A stretch of 64,000 bases of DNA from JADZAI01 sp046348585. GTDB taxonomy: Bacteria > Pseudomonadota > Alphaproteobacteria > Micropepsales > Micropepsaceae. Shown here piece by piece: positions 24,046 through 32,640 of the stretch. A program made the position numbers and the translations under genes. Location: positions 1 through 64,000 of the forward strand of contig JAXMDZ010000013.1 in assembly GCA_046348585.1 (NCBI GenBank). Direction: 5' to 3'. Under the pieces are notes generated by a model that saw nothing but the letters and a program-made list of their open reading frames with translations, was not told the origin of the DNA and ran no database searches. Position 1 is the stretch's first letter. Every line of letters begins with the position of its first letter.

Positions 24046-24071
24046 GGCGGCCGGCGCAATGCCGGTCCGCC
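24046..24071 (+). promoter_or_regulatory. Leader hairpin upstream of rpsF, candidate ribosomal-protein autoregulatory site
   Basis: GGCGGCCGGC pairs with GCCGGTCCGCC around a GCAAT loop, with one bulged U. It lies in the probable 5' leader. An S6:S18-binding RNA motif regulates many rpsF operons, but I cannot confirm that this hairpin is that motif. Confidence 0.3.
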
Positions 24072-24164
24072 AAGGGCTTGTGCCCGGTCCGGAAGAGCCA
24101 TCGCCACGCGAAGCGCCCTCGCCCTTCGCCGCGCGCCGCGGGCTTGGAAAGGTGAAGGGCAGAC

Positions 24165-24644
24165 ATGCCTTTTTATGAACACGTCTTCGTGGCGCGCCAG
24201 GACGCGACGCCGCAGGCGGTCGAGACGCTGACCGAGGAAATCAAGGGCATCCTTGAAGCCAACGGCGGCACGCTGGCCAGCCAGGAAAACTGGGGCGTCC
24301 GCACGCTCGCCTACCGCATCAAGAAGAACCGCAAGGGCCACTTCGTGCTCCTCAACATCGACGCGCCCGCCAAGGCCGTCCAGGAGCTGGAGCGCCTGCA
24401 GAAGATCAACGAGGACATCCTGCGCTTCATGACCGTCCGCGTCGAAGCGTTCGAGGAAGGCCCCTCGGCGATGATGAAGGCCCGCGACCGCGACGAGCGC
24501 CGCCGTGAATTCGGCGACCGCGACGGCGGCTTCGGCGGCGGCTTCGGCGGCGGCCGCGACCGCGATCGCGGCGACCGCGGCGATCGTCCCCCGCGTCGCG
24601 ACCGCGACGACGCTCCCCGTTCGTTTGAAGGAGGCGCCGCATGA
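24165..24644 (+). CDS. rpsF: 30S ribosomal protein S6
   Basis: The 159-residue product starts MPFYEHVFVARQDATPQAVE and contains WGVRTLAYRIKKNRKGHFVL, the S6 core (residues 1-110). The C-terminal ~50 residues are a charged, Gly-rich tail of repeated RD and FGGG units (RDRDRGDRGDR), probably disordered and able to contact RNA. S6 binds S18 in the central domain of 16S rRNA. The stop overlaps rpsR by four bases. Confidence 0.97.
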   Translation: MPFYEHVFVARQDATPQAVETLTEEIKGILEANGGTLASQENWGVRTLAYRIKKNRKGHFVLLNIDAPAKAVQELERLQKINEDILRFMTVRVEAFEEGPSAMMKARDRDERRREFGDRDGGFGGGFGGGRDRDRGDRGDRPPRRDRDDAPRSFEGGAA

Positions 24645-24901
24645 GCACGCCCGCCAATAGCGCGACCACCAACCCGACCCGCCGTCCGTTCTTCCGGCGC
24701 CGCAAGACCGATCCGTTCACCGGTCCCCAGGCCCCGAAGATCGACTACAAGGACGTGCGCCTGCTGCAGCGCTTCATCTCCGAGCGCGGCAAGATCGTCC
24801 CGTCCCGCATCACCGCGGTCTCGGTGAAGAACCAGCGCGCCCTCGCCAAGGCGATCAAGCGCGCCCGGTTCCTCTCCCTGCTGCCCTACGTCATCAGCTA
24901 A
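24641..24901 (+). CDS. rpsR: 30S ribosomal protein S18
   Basis: The 86-residue basic protein has the S18 core IDYKDVRLLQRFISERGKI and the conserved RAL-AKAIKRARFLSLLPY end. It forms a complex with S6. It overlaps rpsF and is followed by rplI 13 bases later. Confidence 0.98.
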   Translation: MSTPANSATTNPTRRPFFRRRKTDPFTGPQAPKIDYKDVRLLQRFISERGKIVPSRITAVSVKNQRALAKAIKRARFLSLLPYVIS

Positions 24902-24914
24902 GGGGGAACGGACC

Positions 24915-25469
24915 ATGCAGATCGTTCTTCTCGAGCGCGTCGAAAAGCTCGGCCAGATCGGCGACGTCGTGAACGTGAAGCCGGGCTTCGCCCGCAACTT
25001 CCTTCTGCCGCGCGGCAAGGCGCTGCGCGCGACGAAGACCAACATCGCCCAGTTCGAGGCCCAGCGCGCCCAGCTCGAAGCGCGCAACCTCGAGCGCAAG
25101 ACCGAGGCCGCCGCCGTCGCCGCCAAGCTCGACGGCCAGACCTTCGTCGTGCTGCGCCAGGCCGGCGAGACCGGCATCCTCTACGGTTCGGTCAACACCC
25201 GCGACATCGCGGCCGCGATCACCGAAGGCGGCTTCTCGGTGGTGCGCAACCAGATCGTCCTCGACAATCCGATCAAGTCGGTCGGCATGCACGAGGTGAA
25301 GGTGCAGCTCCATCCGGAAGTCCGCTCCAAGGTCACGCTCAACGTCGCCCGCAACGCGGACGAGGCCGAGCGTCAGGCCCGCGGCGAGGACGTCACCATC
25401 GCCCAGGAAGAGGAAGAGGCCCCCGAGGCCGCCGACCTCCTGGAAGTGGCGGTCGAAACCGAAGAGTAG
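24915..25469 (+). CDS. rplI: 50S ribosomal protein L9
   Basis: The 184-residue product begins MQIVLLERVEKLGQIGDVV and has the FARNFLLPRGKALRAT signature. The long connecting helix and C-terminal domain are present, and an acidic tail of about 35 residues (QEEEEAPEAADLLE) extends it beyond the usual ~150 residues. It is the last ribosomal gene before a terminator. Confidence 0.97.
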   Translation: MQIVLLERVEKLGQIGDVVNVKPGFARNFLLPRGKALRATKTNIAQFEAQRAQLEARNLERKTEAAAVAAKLDGQTFVVLRQAGETGILYGSVNTRDIAAAITEGGFSVVRNQIVLDNPIKSVGMHEVKVQLHPEVRSKVTLNVARNADEAERQARGEDVTIAQEEEEAPEAADLLEVAVETEE

Positions 25470-25492
25470 TTCCGGCTCAACCGGAAGATGCG

Positions 25493-25522
25493 AAGGGCGG
25501 GCGCCGATGCGTCCGCCCTTTT
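25493..25522 (+). terminator. Intrinsic terminator after rplI
   Basis: AAGGGCGGGC pairs with GTCCGCCCTT (one G-U) around GCCGATGC and runs into TTTT. It separates the ribosomal genes from dnaB. Confidence 0.8.
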
Positions 25523-25604
25523 CCTATCCACAGCCTCGCCGATTTCTGTGAGAATCGATTCGTCCGCATTGCGCCCTTTGGCGCGCGGGCCTTTAGTGAC
25601 CGTC

Positions 25605-27080
25605 ATGACCCTTGCCTACGACAGAAGCGCCGACACGGCCGAAGAGTCCGCGCTCTATCGCCAGCCGCCGCACAATATCGAGCTTGAGCAGGCGCTGATC
25701 GGCTGCCTGCTGCTCAACAACGAGTCCGCCAATCGCCTGCCCGACGCGCTGAAGCCCGAACACTTCCATGCGCCGCTGCATCGCCGTCTCTACGAGGCGA
25801 TCCTGCTCGCCCGCTCGCGCGACCAGCTCGCCACGCCGCTGACGCTCAAGACCCAGTTCGAGTCCGATCCCGACTTCCGCGAGGTCGGCGGCTTCGCCTA
25901 TCTGGTGCGCCTGGTGGAAGACGTGCCGAGCGTGCGCAACATCGAGCAGTTCGCCCGCGCCATCGTCGACCTGGCGACCAGGCGCGAGCTGATCGCGCTC
26001 GGCGAGGGCCTCGTCAACGACGCCTATGACGCGCCGCTCGACTACACGCCGTCCGACCAGATCGAGGCGGCCGAACGCGCGCTCTACGCGCTCGCCGAGC
26101 CGGAGAAGCGCGGCGGCGGCTTCAAGTCCTTCCGCCAGGCCGCCGCGATGGCGCTCCAGACGGCCGAATACGCCCGCAAGACTCGCGGCGGCACGCCCGG
26201 CGTGCCGACCGGCTTCCGCAAGATGGACGAGAAGCTGGGCGGCCTCCAGAAGTCCGATCTGCTGATCCTCGCCGGCCGTCCCGGCATGGGCAAGACGGCC
26301 CTCGCCACCAACATGGCGGTCAACGCCGCCCGCGCCCGCCTCAACGACCCGGAAGAAGGCGGCGTCGTCGCCTTCTTCTCCCTGGAAATGTCCGCCGAGC
26401 AGCTCGCCACCCGCATCATCTCCGAGGTCGCCGAGATCCCTCTGTGGGAGATCCGCAAGGGCAAGGTCGACGCCCGCGACTTCGGCCGCCTGATCGACGC
26501 GGTCGCCCTCCTGGAGAACCTGCCGCTCTACATCGACGACTCCCCCGGCCTCTCCATCGCCCAGATCGCCGCCCGCTCCCGCCGCATGGCGCGCGACAAG
26601 AAGATCGGGCTGGACATGATCGTCATCGACTATCTGCAGCTGATCGAGCCGTCGGGCTTCAAGCGCCACGACAGCCGCGTGCAGGAGGTGACGGAAGTCT
26701 CCAAAGGCCTGAAGAACCTCGCCAAGGAACTCGAAGTTCCGGTCCTCGCCTGCGCCCAGCTCTCGCGCGGCGTCGACGCCCGCGACGACAAGCGCCCGGT
26801 CCTGTCGGACCTGCGCGAGTCCGGTTCGATCGAGCAGGACGCCGACGTCGTGATGTTCGTGTTCCGCGAGGAGTATTATCACAAGAGCCGCGAGCCCGAT
26901 CACGACGATCCCGAATACGGCAAGTGGCTGGAGAAGATGAACCGCGTCGGCGGCAAGGCCGAAGTCCTGGTCGAGAAGCACCGTTCCGGTCCGACCGGCT
27001 CGGTCCGCCTCGCCTTCGACGGCTCGTTCACCCGCTTCGACGATCTGGCGGACGATGACGAGCTGCCCGAAAGACACTGA
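25605..27080 (+). CDS. dnaB: Replicative DNA helicase DnaB
   Basis: DnaB is the hexameric 5'-3' helicase that drives the replication fork. The 491-residue protein has the N-terminal domain (PPHNIELEQALIGCLLLNN), Walker A ILAGRPGMGKTALA, Walker B DMIVIDYLQLI, and the C-terminal QLSRGVDARDDKRPVLSDLRE with the arginine finger region. The start at 25605 (MTLAYDRSADT) was chosen over upstream in-frame codons that lie in the terminator region; a GTG nine bases earlier is possible. Its stop is directly followed by alr. Confidence 0.96.
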   Translation: MTLAYDRSADTAEESALYRQPPHNIELEQALIGCLLLNNESANRLPDALKPEHFHAPLHRRLYEAILLARSRDQLATPLTLKTQFESDPDFREVGGFAYLVRLVEDVPSVRNIEQFARAIVDLATRRELIALGEGLVNDAYDAPLDYTPSDQIEAAERALYALAEPEKRGGGFKSFRQAAAMALQTAEYARKTRGGTPGVPTGFRKMDEKLGGLQKSDLLILAGRPGMGKTALATNMAVNAARARLNDPEEGGVVAFFSLEMSAEQLATRIISEVAEIPLWEIRKGKVDARDFGRLIDAVALLENLPLYIDDSPGLSIAQIAARSRRMARDKKIGLDMIVIDYLQLIEPSGFKRHDSRVQEVTEVSKGLKNLAKELEVPVLACAQLSRGVDARDDKRPVLSDLRESGSIEQDADVVMFVFREEYYHKSREPDHDDPEYGKWLEKMNRVGGKAEVLVEKHRSGPTGSVRLAFDGSFTRFDDLADDDELPERH

Positions 27081-28211
27081 GTGACCGCGCCCGCCGCCGA
27101 ACCGATTGCCGAACCCGTCCGCGACCGCCCGGTTCTCACCGTTTCGCTCGCTGCCGTCGCCGCGAACTGGCGCGCGCTGAAGGACGCCGCGCCGCACGCC
27201 GAAACCGCCGCCGTCGTGAAGGCCGACGGCTACGGTCTCGGCGCCCTGCCCATCGCCGCCAAGCTGCGGGCGATCGGCTGCACCACCTTCTTCGTCGCCA
27301 CGCTCGACGAAGGCCGCGCCCTGCGCGCCGGTCTCGGCCAGGGACCGCGCATCTTCGTCCTCAACGGGCTGCCGCCCGGCGCCGCCGCGTCCTTCGCGGC
27401 CCATGCGCTGACCCCGGTGCTGAACACGCTGGAGGAAGTGCGCGCCTGGGCCGACTCCGGCCGCCGTCCGGCGGCGCTCCACGTCGACACGGGCATGAGC
27501 CGCGCCGGCCTCAGCCCGGCCGAGCTGGACGCGCTCGCCGCCGAACCTGCCCTGCTCGCCCGGCTCGACCTCGCTCTCGTGATGAGCCACCTCGCCTGCG
27601 GCGACGAGGCCGATCACCCGCAGAACCGCGCCCAACTCGGCCGTTTCCGCGCGGCGCTGACGCGCCTGCCCGCCGCCCCGGCCAGCCTCGCGGCGTCGGG
27701 CGGCGTCTTCCTCGGACCGGAGTATCACTTCGATCTCGTCCGTCCCGGCATCGCGCTCTATGGCGGCCAGCCGATGCTCTCCGGGCCGAACCCGATGCGC
27801 GCCACCGCGACGCTGACCGCCGAGGTGATCGGCGTGCGCACGCTTCAGCGCGGCGACACCGCCGGCTATGGCGCGACCTATGCGGCGGCGCACGAGACCC
27901 GCCTCGCCGTCTGCAATCTCGGCTATGCCGACGGCATCATGCGCTCGCTCTCCAATCGCGGCGCCGCCTATATCGGCGACATCGCGTGCCCCTATGCCGG
28001 GCGCGTTTCGATGGATCTTCTGACGATCGACGTGTCGGCGGTCCCGCCTGACCTCGCGGTGCGCGGCGCGCAGGTCGAAATCATCGGCCCGCACATGTCC
28101 ATCGAGGAGATGGCGGCGCGTTCCGGCACCGCGAACTACGAAATCCTCACCGGCCTGGGCAACCGCTTCACTCGCGTCATGCTCGACAGCCAGTGGACGC
28201 GGGTCGTCTAG
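27081..28211 (+). CDS. alr: Alanine racemase
   Basis: Alanine racemase makes D-alanine for peptidoglycan. The 376-residue product has the PLP lysine in VVKADGYGLGA, the VDTGMSRAGL segment, and the catalytic Tyr in GDTAGYGATY, with GRVSMDLLTIDV near the end. The start is GTG at 27081, immediately after the dnaB stop. It is also the only visible supplier of a D-amino acid for the catabolic cluster at 56-60 kb, though it is a biosynthetic housekeeping type by position. Confidence 0.95.
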   Translation: MTAPAAEPIAEPVRDRPVLTVSLAAVAANWRALKDAAPHAETAAVVKADGYGLGALPIAAKLRAIGCTTFFVATLDEGRALRAGLGQGPRIFVLNGLPPGAAASFAAHALTPVLNTLEEVRAWADSGRRPAALHVDTGMSRAGLSPAELDALAAEPALLARLDLALVMSHLACGDEADHPQNRAQLGRFRAALTRLPAAPASLAASGGVFLGPEYHFDLVRPGIALYGGQPMLSGPNPMRATATLTAEVIGVRTLQRGDTAGYGATYAAAHETRLAVCNLGYADGIMRSLSNRGAAYIGDIACPYAGRVSMDLLTIDVSAVPPDLAVRGAQVEIIGPHMSIEEMAARSGTANYEILTGLGNRFTRVMLDSQWTRVV

Positions 28212-28214
28212 GCG

Positions 28215-29576
28215 ATGGCGCGCGGCTCCAGCTTCGTCTGCCAGGCCTGCGGTGCGGTCCACGCCAAATGGGCCGGCCGCTGCGACGCCTGCGGCGGCTG
28301 GAACACGATCGTCGAAGAGACAGCCTCGTCGGGACCGGGCGCGGGGCCGCCTTCGCGCTCGGCCGGCAAGGGCCGCAAGGTGGCGCTGGTCTCGCTGCGC
28401 AGCGACGAGCCGGAGCCGCCGCGCCTTCTGACCGGCGTCGGCGAACTCGACCGGGTGCTCGGCGGCGGTCTCGTGCCCGGTTCGGCGATCCTGGTGGGCG
28501 GCGATCCGGGCATCGGCAAGTCGACCATCCTGCTGCAGGCGATGGCCGCCCTCGCCCGCCGGGGCAAGCGCGTCGTCTATGTCTCGGGCGAAGAGGCTGC
28601 GGCGCAGGTGCGCCTGCGGGCGCGCAGGCTCGGCCTCGCCGACGCCGAGGTCGATCTGGCGATGGAGACCGGCCTGAAGGACGTCGTCGCGACGCTCGAC
28701 GCGGCGAAGCCGGAAGCCGTGGTCATCGACTCCGTCCAGACCATGTGGTCCGACGCCGTCGAAAGCGCCCCCGGCACGGTCAGCCAGGTCCGGGCGGTGG
28801 CGCAGGATCTCGTCCGCTACGCCAAGCGCAGCGGCGCGGCGGTGATCCTCGTCGGCCATGTCACCAAGGACGGCCAGATCGCCGGGCCGCGCGTCGTCGA
28901 ACACCTGGTCGATACGGTGCTCTATTTCGAGGGCGAGCGCGGGCACCAGTTCCGCATCCTCAGGGCGGTCAAGAACCGCTTCGGTCCGACCGACGAGATC
29001 GGCGTCTTCGAGATGACCGACCGGGGCCTCAGCGAGGTGCCGAACCCGTCCATGCTGTTCCTCACCGGGCGCGACCAGTGGTCGAGCGGCGCGGCGGTCT
29101 TCGCCGGGGTCGAGGGGACGCGGCCGCTGCTGGTCGAAATCCAGGCGCTCGCTTCGCCGACCAGCTACGGCACGCCGCGCCGCGCGGTCGTGGGCTGGGA
29201 CACCGCCCGTCTCAACATGGTTCTGGCGGTGCTGGAGACGCGCTGCGGTCTGGGGATCGGCGGGCACGACATCTATCTGAACGTCGCCGGCGGGCTGAAG
29301 ATCGGCGAGCCGGCGGCCGATCTCGCGGCGGCCGGGGCGCTCATCTCATCGGTGCTCGGGCGGCCGCTGCCGGCCGATTGCGTCCTGTTCGGCGAAGTGG
29401 CGCTCTCCGGGGCGATCCGGCCGGTCGGGCAGTCGGAAGCGCGCCTCAAGGAAGCCGCGAAGCTGGGGTTCAAGCGGGCGGTGACACCGGCGGGCGCCCG
29501 GATCGACGGGCTCTCCATCGTCACGGTCGAAACCCTCGGCGATCTGGTCGAGCGTATACGAAATAGCGACATTTGA
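28215..29576 (+). CDS. radA: DNA repair protein RadA
   Basis: RadA promotes branch migration in recombination. The 453-residue product has the N-terminal zinc finger FVCQACGAVHAKWAGRCDAC, Walker A VGGDPGIGKSTI, the RadA-specific KNRFGPTDEIGVFEM motif and a C-terminal Lon-like domain (LNVAGGLKIGEPAADLAAA). Length is normal. It starts three bases after the alr stop. Confidence 0.96.
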   Translation: MARGSSFVCQACGAVHAKWAGRCDACGGWNTIVEETASSGPGAGPPSRSAGKGRKVALVSLRSDEPEPPRLLTGVGELDRVLGGGLVPGSAILVGGDPGIGKSTILLQAMAALARRGKRVVYVSGEEAAAQVRLRARRLGLADAEVDLAMETGLKDVVATLDAAKPEAVVIDSVQTMWSDAVESAPGTVSQVRAVAQDLVRYAKRSGAAVILVGHVTKDGQIAGPRVVEHLVDTVLYFEGERGHQFRILRAVKNRFGPTDEIGVFEMTDRGLSEVPNPSMLFLTGRDQWSSGAAVFAGVEGTRPLLVEIQALASPTSYGTPRRAVVGWDTARLNMVLAVLETRCGLGIGGHDIYLNVAGGLKIGEPAADLAAAGALISSVLGRPLPADCVLFGEVALSGAIRPVGQSEARLKEAAKLGFKRAVTPAGARIDGLSIVTVETLGDLVERIRNSDI

Positions 29577-29598
29577 TCGTGTTAATCTCGGCTTCACC

Positions 29599-30381
29599 AT
29601 GTTCAACGTCCTCGACCTCGTCATCCTCGGCGTCCTGATCGTCTCCGCCCTTCTGGCGGCCTGGCGCGGCTTCACCCACGAAGTCCTGTCGATCGGCTCC
29701 TGGGCCGGGGCGGCGGTCGTGATGTTCCTGGTCGGCCCGCACGCCGTGCCGCTGGCCGCCGTCTATCTCGACAACCCGACGCTGGCGCAGATCGCCGCCT
29801 ATGCGGCGGTCTTCGTTATCGCTTTGATTCCATTGTCCTATATCAGCTACCGCATCTCGGAAGGGGTGCGCGGATCGGCGATCGGTCCGGTCGACCGTCT
29901 GCTGGGCCTCGTGTTCGGGGCGGCGCGCGGGCTGGTGGTGATCGGGATCGGTTTTCTGGTCTTCACCAGCCTTGTCGGCGAGAGCCGCCTGCCCGACTGG
30001 TTCAAGGACGCGCGACTGCGGCCGCTGATGGAGGGTTCGGGCAAGGTCATCGCCTCGCTGATGCCCGGCCACGGCAAGCCCAAGGCGGACGGCAAGGACG
30101 CGGACGCCGTCATCGGCGGGCGGAAACCCGCCGCCGGGGACGAGGAGCCCACCCCTTCCCCCTCGCCCACCCCGGCGCCCAAACCCAAGCCGCCCCGTCC
30201 GGCTGAGCCCGAATCGCAACGCGAGCCGGAAAAGGCGAAACCGGCCGCCGCCGATGCGGGCGACGGCACGCATGGCTATGGCGAACGGGAGCGCGACGCA
30301 TTAGATCAACTCATCGGAACGGCGACCGCGAGTCCTTCTGAGGGCGAAGCGGCGGACGGCGAGAGCGGCGGGCATCGCTGA
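29599..30381 (+). CDS. cvpA: CvpA family membrane protein with Pro-rich tail
   Basis: The 260-residue product has four hydrophobic segments in its first ~125 residues (VLDLVILGVLIVSALLAA, WAGAAVVMFLVGPHAVPL, IAAYAAVFVIALIPLSYI, LGLVFGAARGLVVIGIGFLV), as in CvpA, the colicin V production protein. A long Pro/Lys/Glu-rich, probably disordered cytoplasmic tail (about 155-225) is extra. CvpA is usually upstream of purF, as here. Its molecular role is not settled. Confidence 0.9.
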   Translation: MFNVLDLVILGVLIVSALLAAWRGFTHEVLSIGSWAGAAVVMFLVGPHAVPLAAVYLDNPTLAQIAAYAAVFVIALIPLSYISYRISEGVRGSAIGPVDRLLGLVFGAARGLVVIGIGFLVFTSLVGESRLPDWFKDARLRPLMEGSGKVIASLMPGHGKPKADGKDADAVIGGRKPAAGDEEPTPSPSPTPAPKPKPPRPAEPESQREPEKAKPAAADAGDGTHGYGERERDALDQLIGTATASPSEGEAADGESGGHR

Positions 30382-30408
30382 TCTCGCCTGAGGGCGACGG
30401 GACAGCTG

Positions 30409-31881
30409 ATGCAAGGCGCGCTGACACACCCCTTCGACGGCGACAAGCTGAAGGAGGAATGCGGGGTTTTTGGCGTTTTCTCGCATGACGAGGCCGCCAA
30501 GTTCGCGGTCTACGGCCTCCACGCCCTCCAGCATCGCGGCCAGGAAGGCGTCGGAATCGCCTCCTACGACGCGGTGGAAAACCGCTTCAATCTCGAACGC
30601 CACATGGGCCAGGTCGGCGACGTGTTCGGCGAGAACGGCCCGACCGCCAATCTCAAGGGCCGCGCGGCCATCGGCCATGTGCGCTATTCGACGACCGGCG
30701 GCTCGCTCAAGCGCAACGTGCAGCCCTTCTTCGCCGATGTCGCTGGCGGCGGCATTGCGGTCGCCCATAACGGCAATCTCACTAACGCCAAGGCGCTGCG
30801 CCAGGAATTGCAGGCGCGCGGCGCGATCTTCTACGCCACCTCCGACACCGAGGTGATCGTCCACCTCATCGCCACCAGCCGCCAGAAGGGCATGGTCGCC
30901 CGCTTGATCGACGCGCTGCATCAGGTCGAGGGGGCTTACTCGCTCGTGGCATTGACCCGCAAGCGCCTGATCGGCGTACGCGACCCGCTGGGCGTGCGCC
31001 CCCTCTCGCTCGGCCGCCTGGGCGATACCTGGGTGCTCGCCTCCGAGACCTGCGCTTTCGACATCATCGGTGCGACCTTCGTCCGCGACGTCGCGCCCGG
31101 CGAGCTGGTGGAAATCACTGAGGACGGAATCGTCTCGCACTTCCCCTTCGCGCAGCGCCGCAAGCGGTTCTGCGTCTTCGAGTATGTCTATTTCTCGCGC
31201 CCCGACAGCGTGGTCGAAGGCGTCAATGTCTATGACGTGCGCAAGCGCATCGGCGCGGAACTCGCCAAGGAAGCGCCCGCCGACGCCGACATCGTCGTCG
31301 CGGTGCCGGACTCCGGCAATCCGGCGGCGATCGGCTACGCCCAGGCGAGCGGCCTGCCGTTCGAAATGGGCATCATCCGCAATCACTATGTCGGCCGCAC
31401 CTTCATCGAACCGACCGACCAGATCCGCAATCTCGGCGTGCTGATGAAGCACAACGCCAACAAGCGCCTGCTGGAAGGCCGGCGGGTCATTCTGGTGGAC
31501 GATTCCATCGTGCGCGGCACGACCTCGCTCAAGATCGTCCAGATGGTCCGCGACGGCGGGGCCAGCGAGGTGCATATGCGCATCGCCAGCCCGCCGACCA
31601 CCAATCCCTGCTTCTACGGCGTCGATACGCCCGACAAGGACAAGCTGCTGGCGGCCCGGATGAACCTCGACGTCGAGGCGATGCGGGCCTTCATCAAGGC
31701 CGACAGCCTCGCCTTCATCTCGCTCGACGGCCTCTATCGCGCGGTGGGGGAGCCGGTCCGCGACGCCCAGCATCCGCAGTATTGCGACGCCTGCTTCAGC
31801 GGCGACTATCCCACGACCCTGACCGACAACGCGCAGGGCCGTCAGCTCGAGCAGCTCTCGCTGCTGATGGAAAAGGTCTAG
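30409..31881 (+). CDS. purF: Amidophosphoribosyltransferase PurF
   Basis: PurF makes phosphoribosylamine from PRPP and glutamine, the first committed step of purine synthesis. The 490-residue protein has a propeptide of 17 residues before the N-terminal nucleophile Cys18 (KEECGVFGVFSH), the glutaminase core HRGQEGVGIASYD, and the PRPP loop VILVDDSIVRGTTS. Cys residues near the end (QYCDACFSGDYP) fit the iron-sulfur type of enzyme. Confidence 0.97.
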   Translation: MQGALTHPFDGDKLKEECGVFGVFSHDEAAKFAVYGLHALQHRGQEGVGIASYDAVENRFNLERHMGQVGDVFGENGPTANLKGRAAIGHVRYSTTGGSLKRNVQPFFADVAGGGIAVAHNGNLTNAKALRQELQARGAIFYATSDTEVIVHLIATSRQKGMVARLIDALHQVEGAYSLVALTRKRLIGVRDPLGVRPLSLGRLGDTWVLASETCAFDIIGATFVRDVAPGELVEITEDGIVSHFPFAQRRKRFCVFEYVYFSRPDSVVEGVNVYDVRKRIGAELAKEAPADADIVVAVPDSGNPAAIGYAQASGLPFEMGIIRNHYVGRTFIEPTDQIRNLGVLMKHNANKRLLEGRRVILVDDSIVRGTTSLKIVQMVRDGGASEVHMRIASPPTTNPCFYGVDTPDKDKLLAARMNLDVEAMRAFIKADSLAFISLDGLYRAVGEPVRDAQHPQYCDACFSGDYPTTLTDNAQGRQLEQLSLLMEKV

Positions 31882-31887
31882 CCGCGC

Positions 31888-32640
31888 ATGTCCGACCTGC
31901 CTCTCGCCGGGCGCGTCGCGCTCGTCACCGGCGCGTCGCGCGGCATCGGCTTCGCGGCGGCGATGGCGCTCGGCCGCCTCGGCGCGCATATCGTGGCGAC
32001 CGGCCGCGCCACCCGCCTGCTCGAAGGCCTCGACGACGCCCTGAAGGCCGAGGGGCTGGAGGGCGCGACGCTGGTGCCGTTCAACCTGCGCGACTTTCCG
32101 GCGATCGACCGGCTCGGCCAGGCGATCTTCGAACGCTGGGGCCGGCTCGACATCCTGGTCGGCAATGCGGGACAGCTCGGGCAGCTCGGCCCGATCGGCC
32201 ATGTGAAGCCCGATGCCTGGGCCGAACTTCTGGACGTCAACCTGACGGCGAACTGGCGGTTGATCCGCGCGATGGACCCGCTGCTGCGCATCGCCGAGGC
32301 AGGACGTGCAGTGTTTCTCACCTCGGGCGCGGCGCGGCGCTTCCGGGCCTATTGGGGGCCGTATTCGGTGACCAAGGCGGCGCTGGAGGCGCTGGCGAAG
32401 TCCTATGCCGCCGAACTCGCCGAGACCAATGTGCGCGTGAACCTCTTCAACCCCGGCCCGGTCCGCACGGCGATGCGAGCGAAGGCGATGCCGGGCGAGA
32501 ACCCGGAGACGCTGCCCTCGCCCGAAGACGTGGCGGCGCGGCTGATCGAACTCTGCCTGCCGTCGTGCGCCCTTCAGGGCGAGACGATCGACTTCGCCGC
32601 CGCTACTCCTCCGCGTACGGGTTCTTCGACGTCCGCTTGA
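31888..32640 (+). CDS. Short-chain dehydrogenase/reductase
   Basis: The 250-residue protein has the cofactor loop VTGASRGIGFAAA, NAGQLGQLG, and the Tyr-x-x-x-Lys pair in YWGPYSVTKAALEAL. It is the SDR that often follows purF in alphaproteobacteria; its substrate is unknown. Its last 38 bases overlap the end of der, which is read in the opposite direction. Confidence 0.9.
   Translation: MSDLPLAGRVALVTGASRGIGFAAAMALGRLGAHIVATGRATRLLEGLDDALKAEGLEGATLVPFNLRDFPAIDRLGQAIFERWGRLDILVGNAGQLGQLGPIGHVKPDAWAELLDVNLTANWRLIRAMDPLLRIAEAGRAVFLTSGAARRFRAYWGPYSVTKAALEALAKSYAAELAETNVRVNLFNPGPVRTAMRAKAMPGENPETLPSPEDVAARLIELCLPSCALQGETIDFAAATPPRTGSSTSA

Noticed and set aside
25593..29267. A 1224-codon open frame on the minus strand opposite dnaB, alr and radA.
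   Set aside because: It is antisense to three clear genes and is rich in Arg, Gly and Ala, as expected for a shadow frame in GC-rich DNA.
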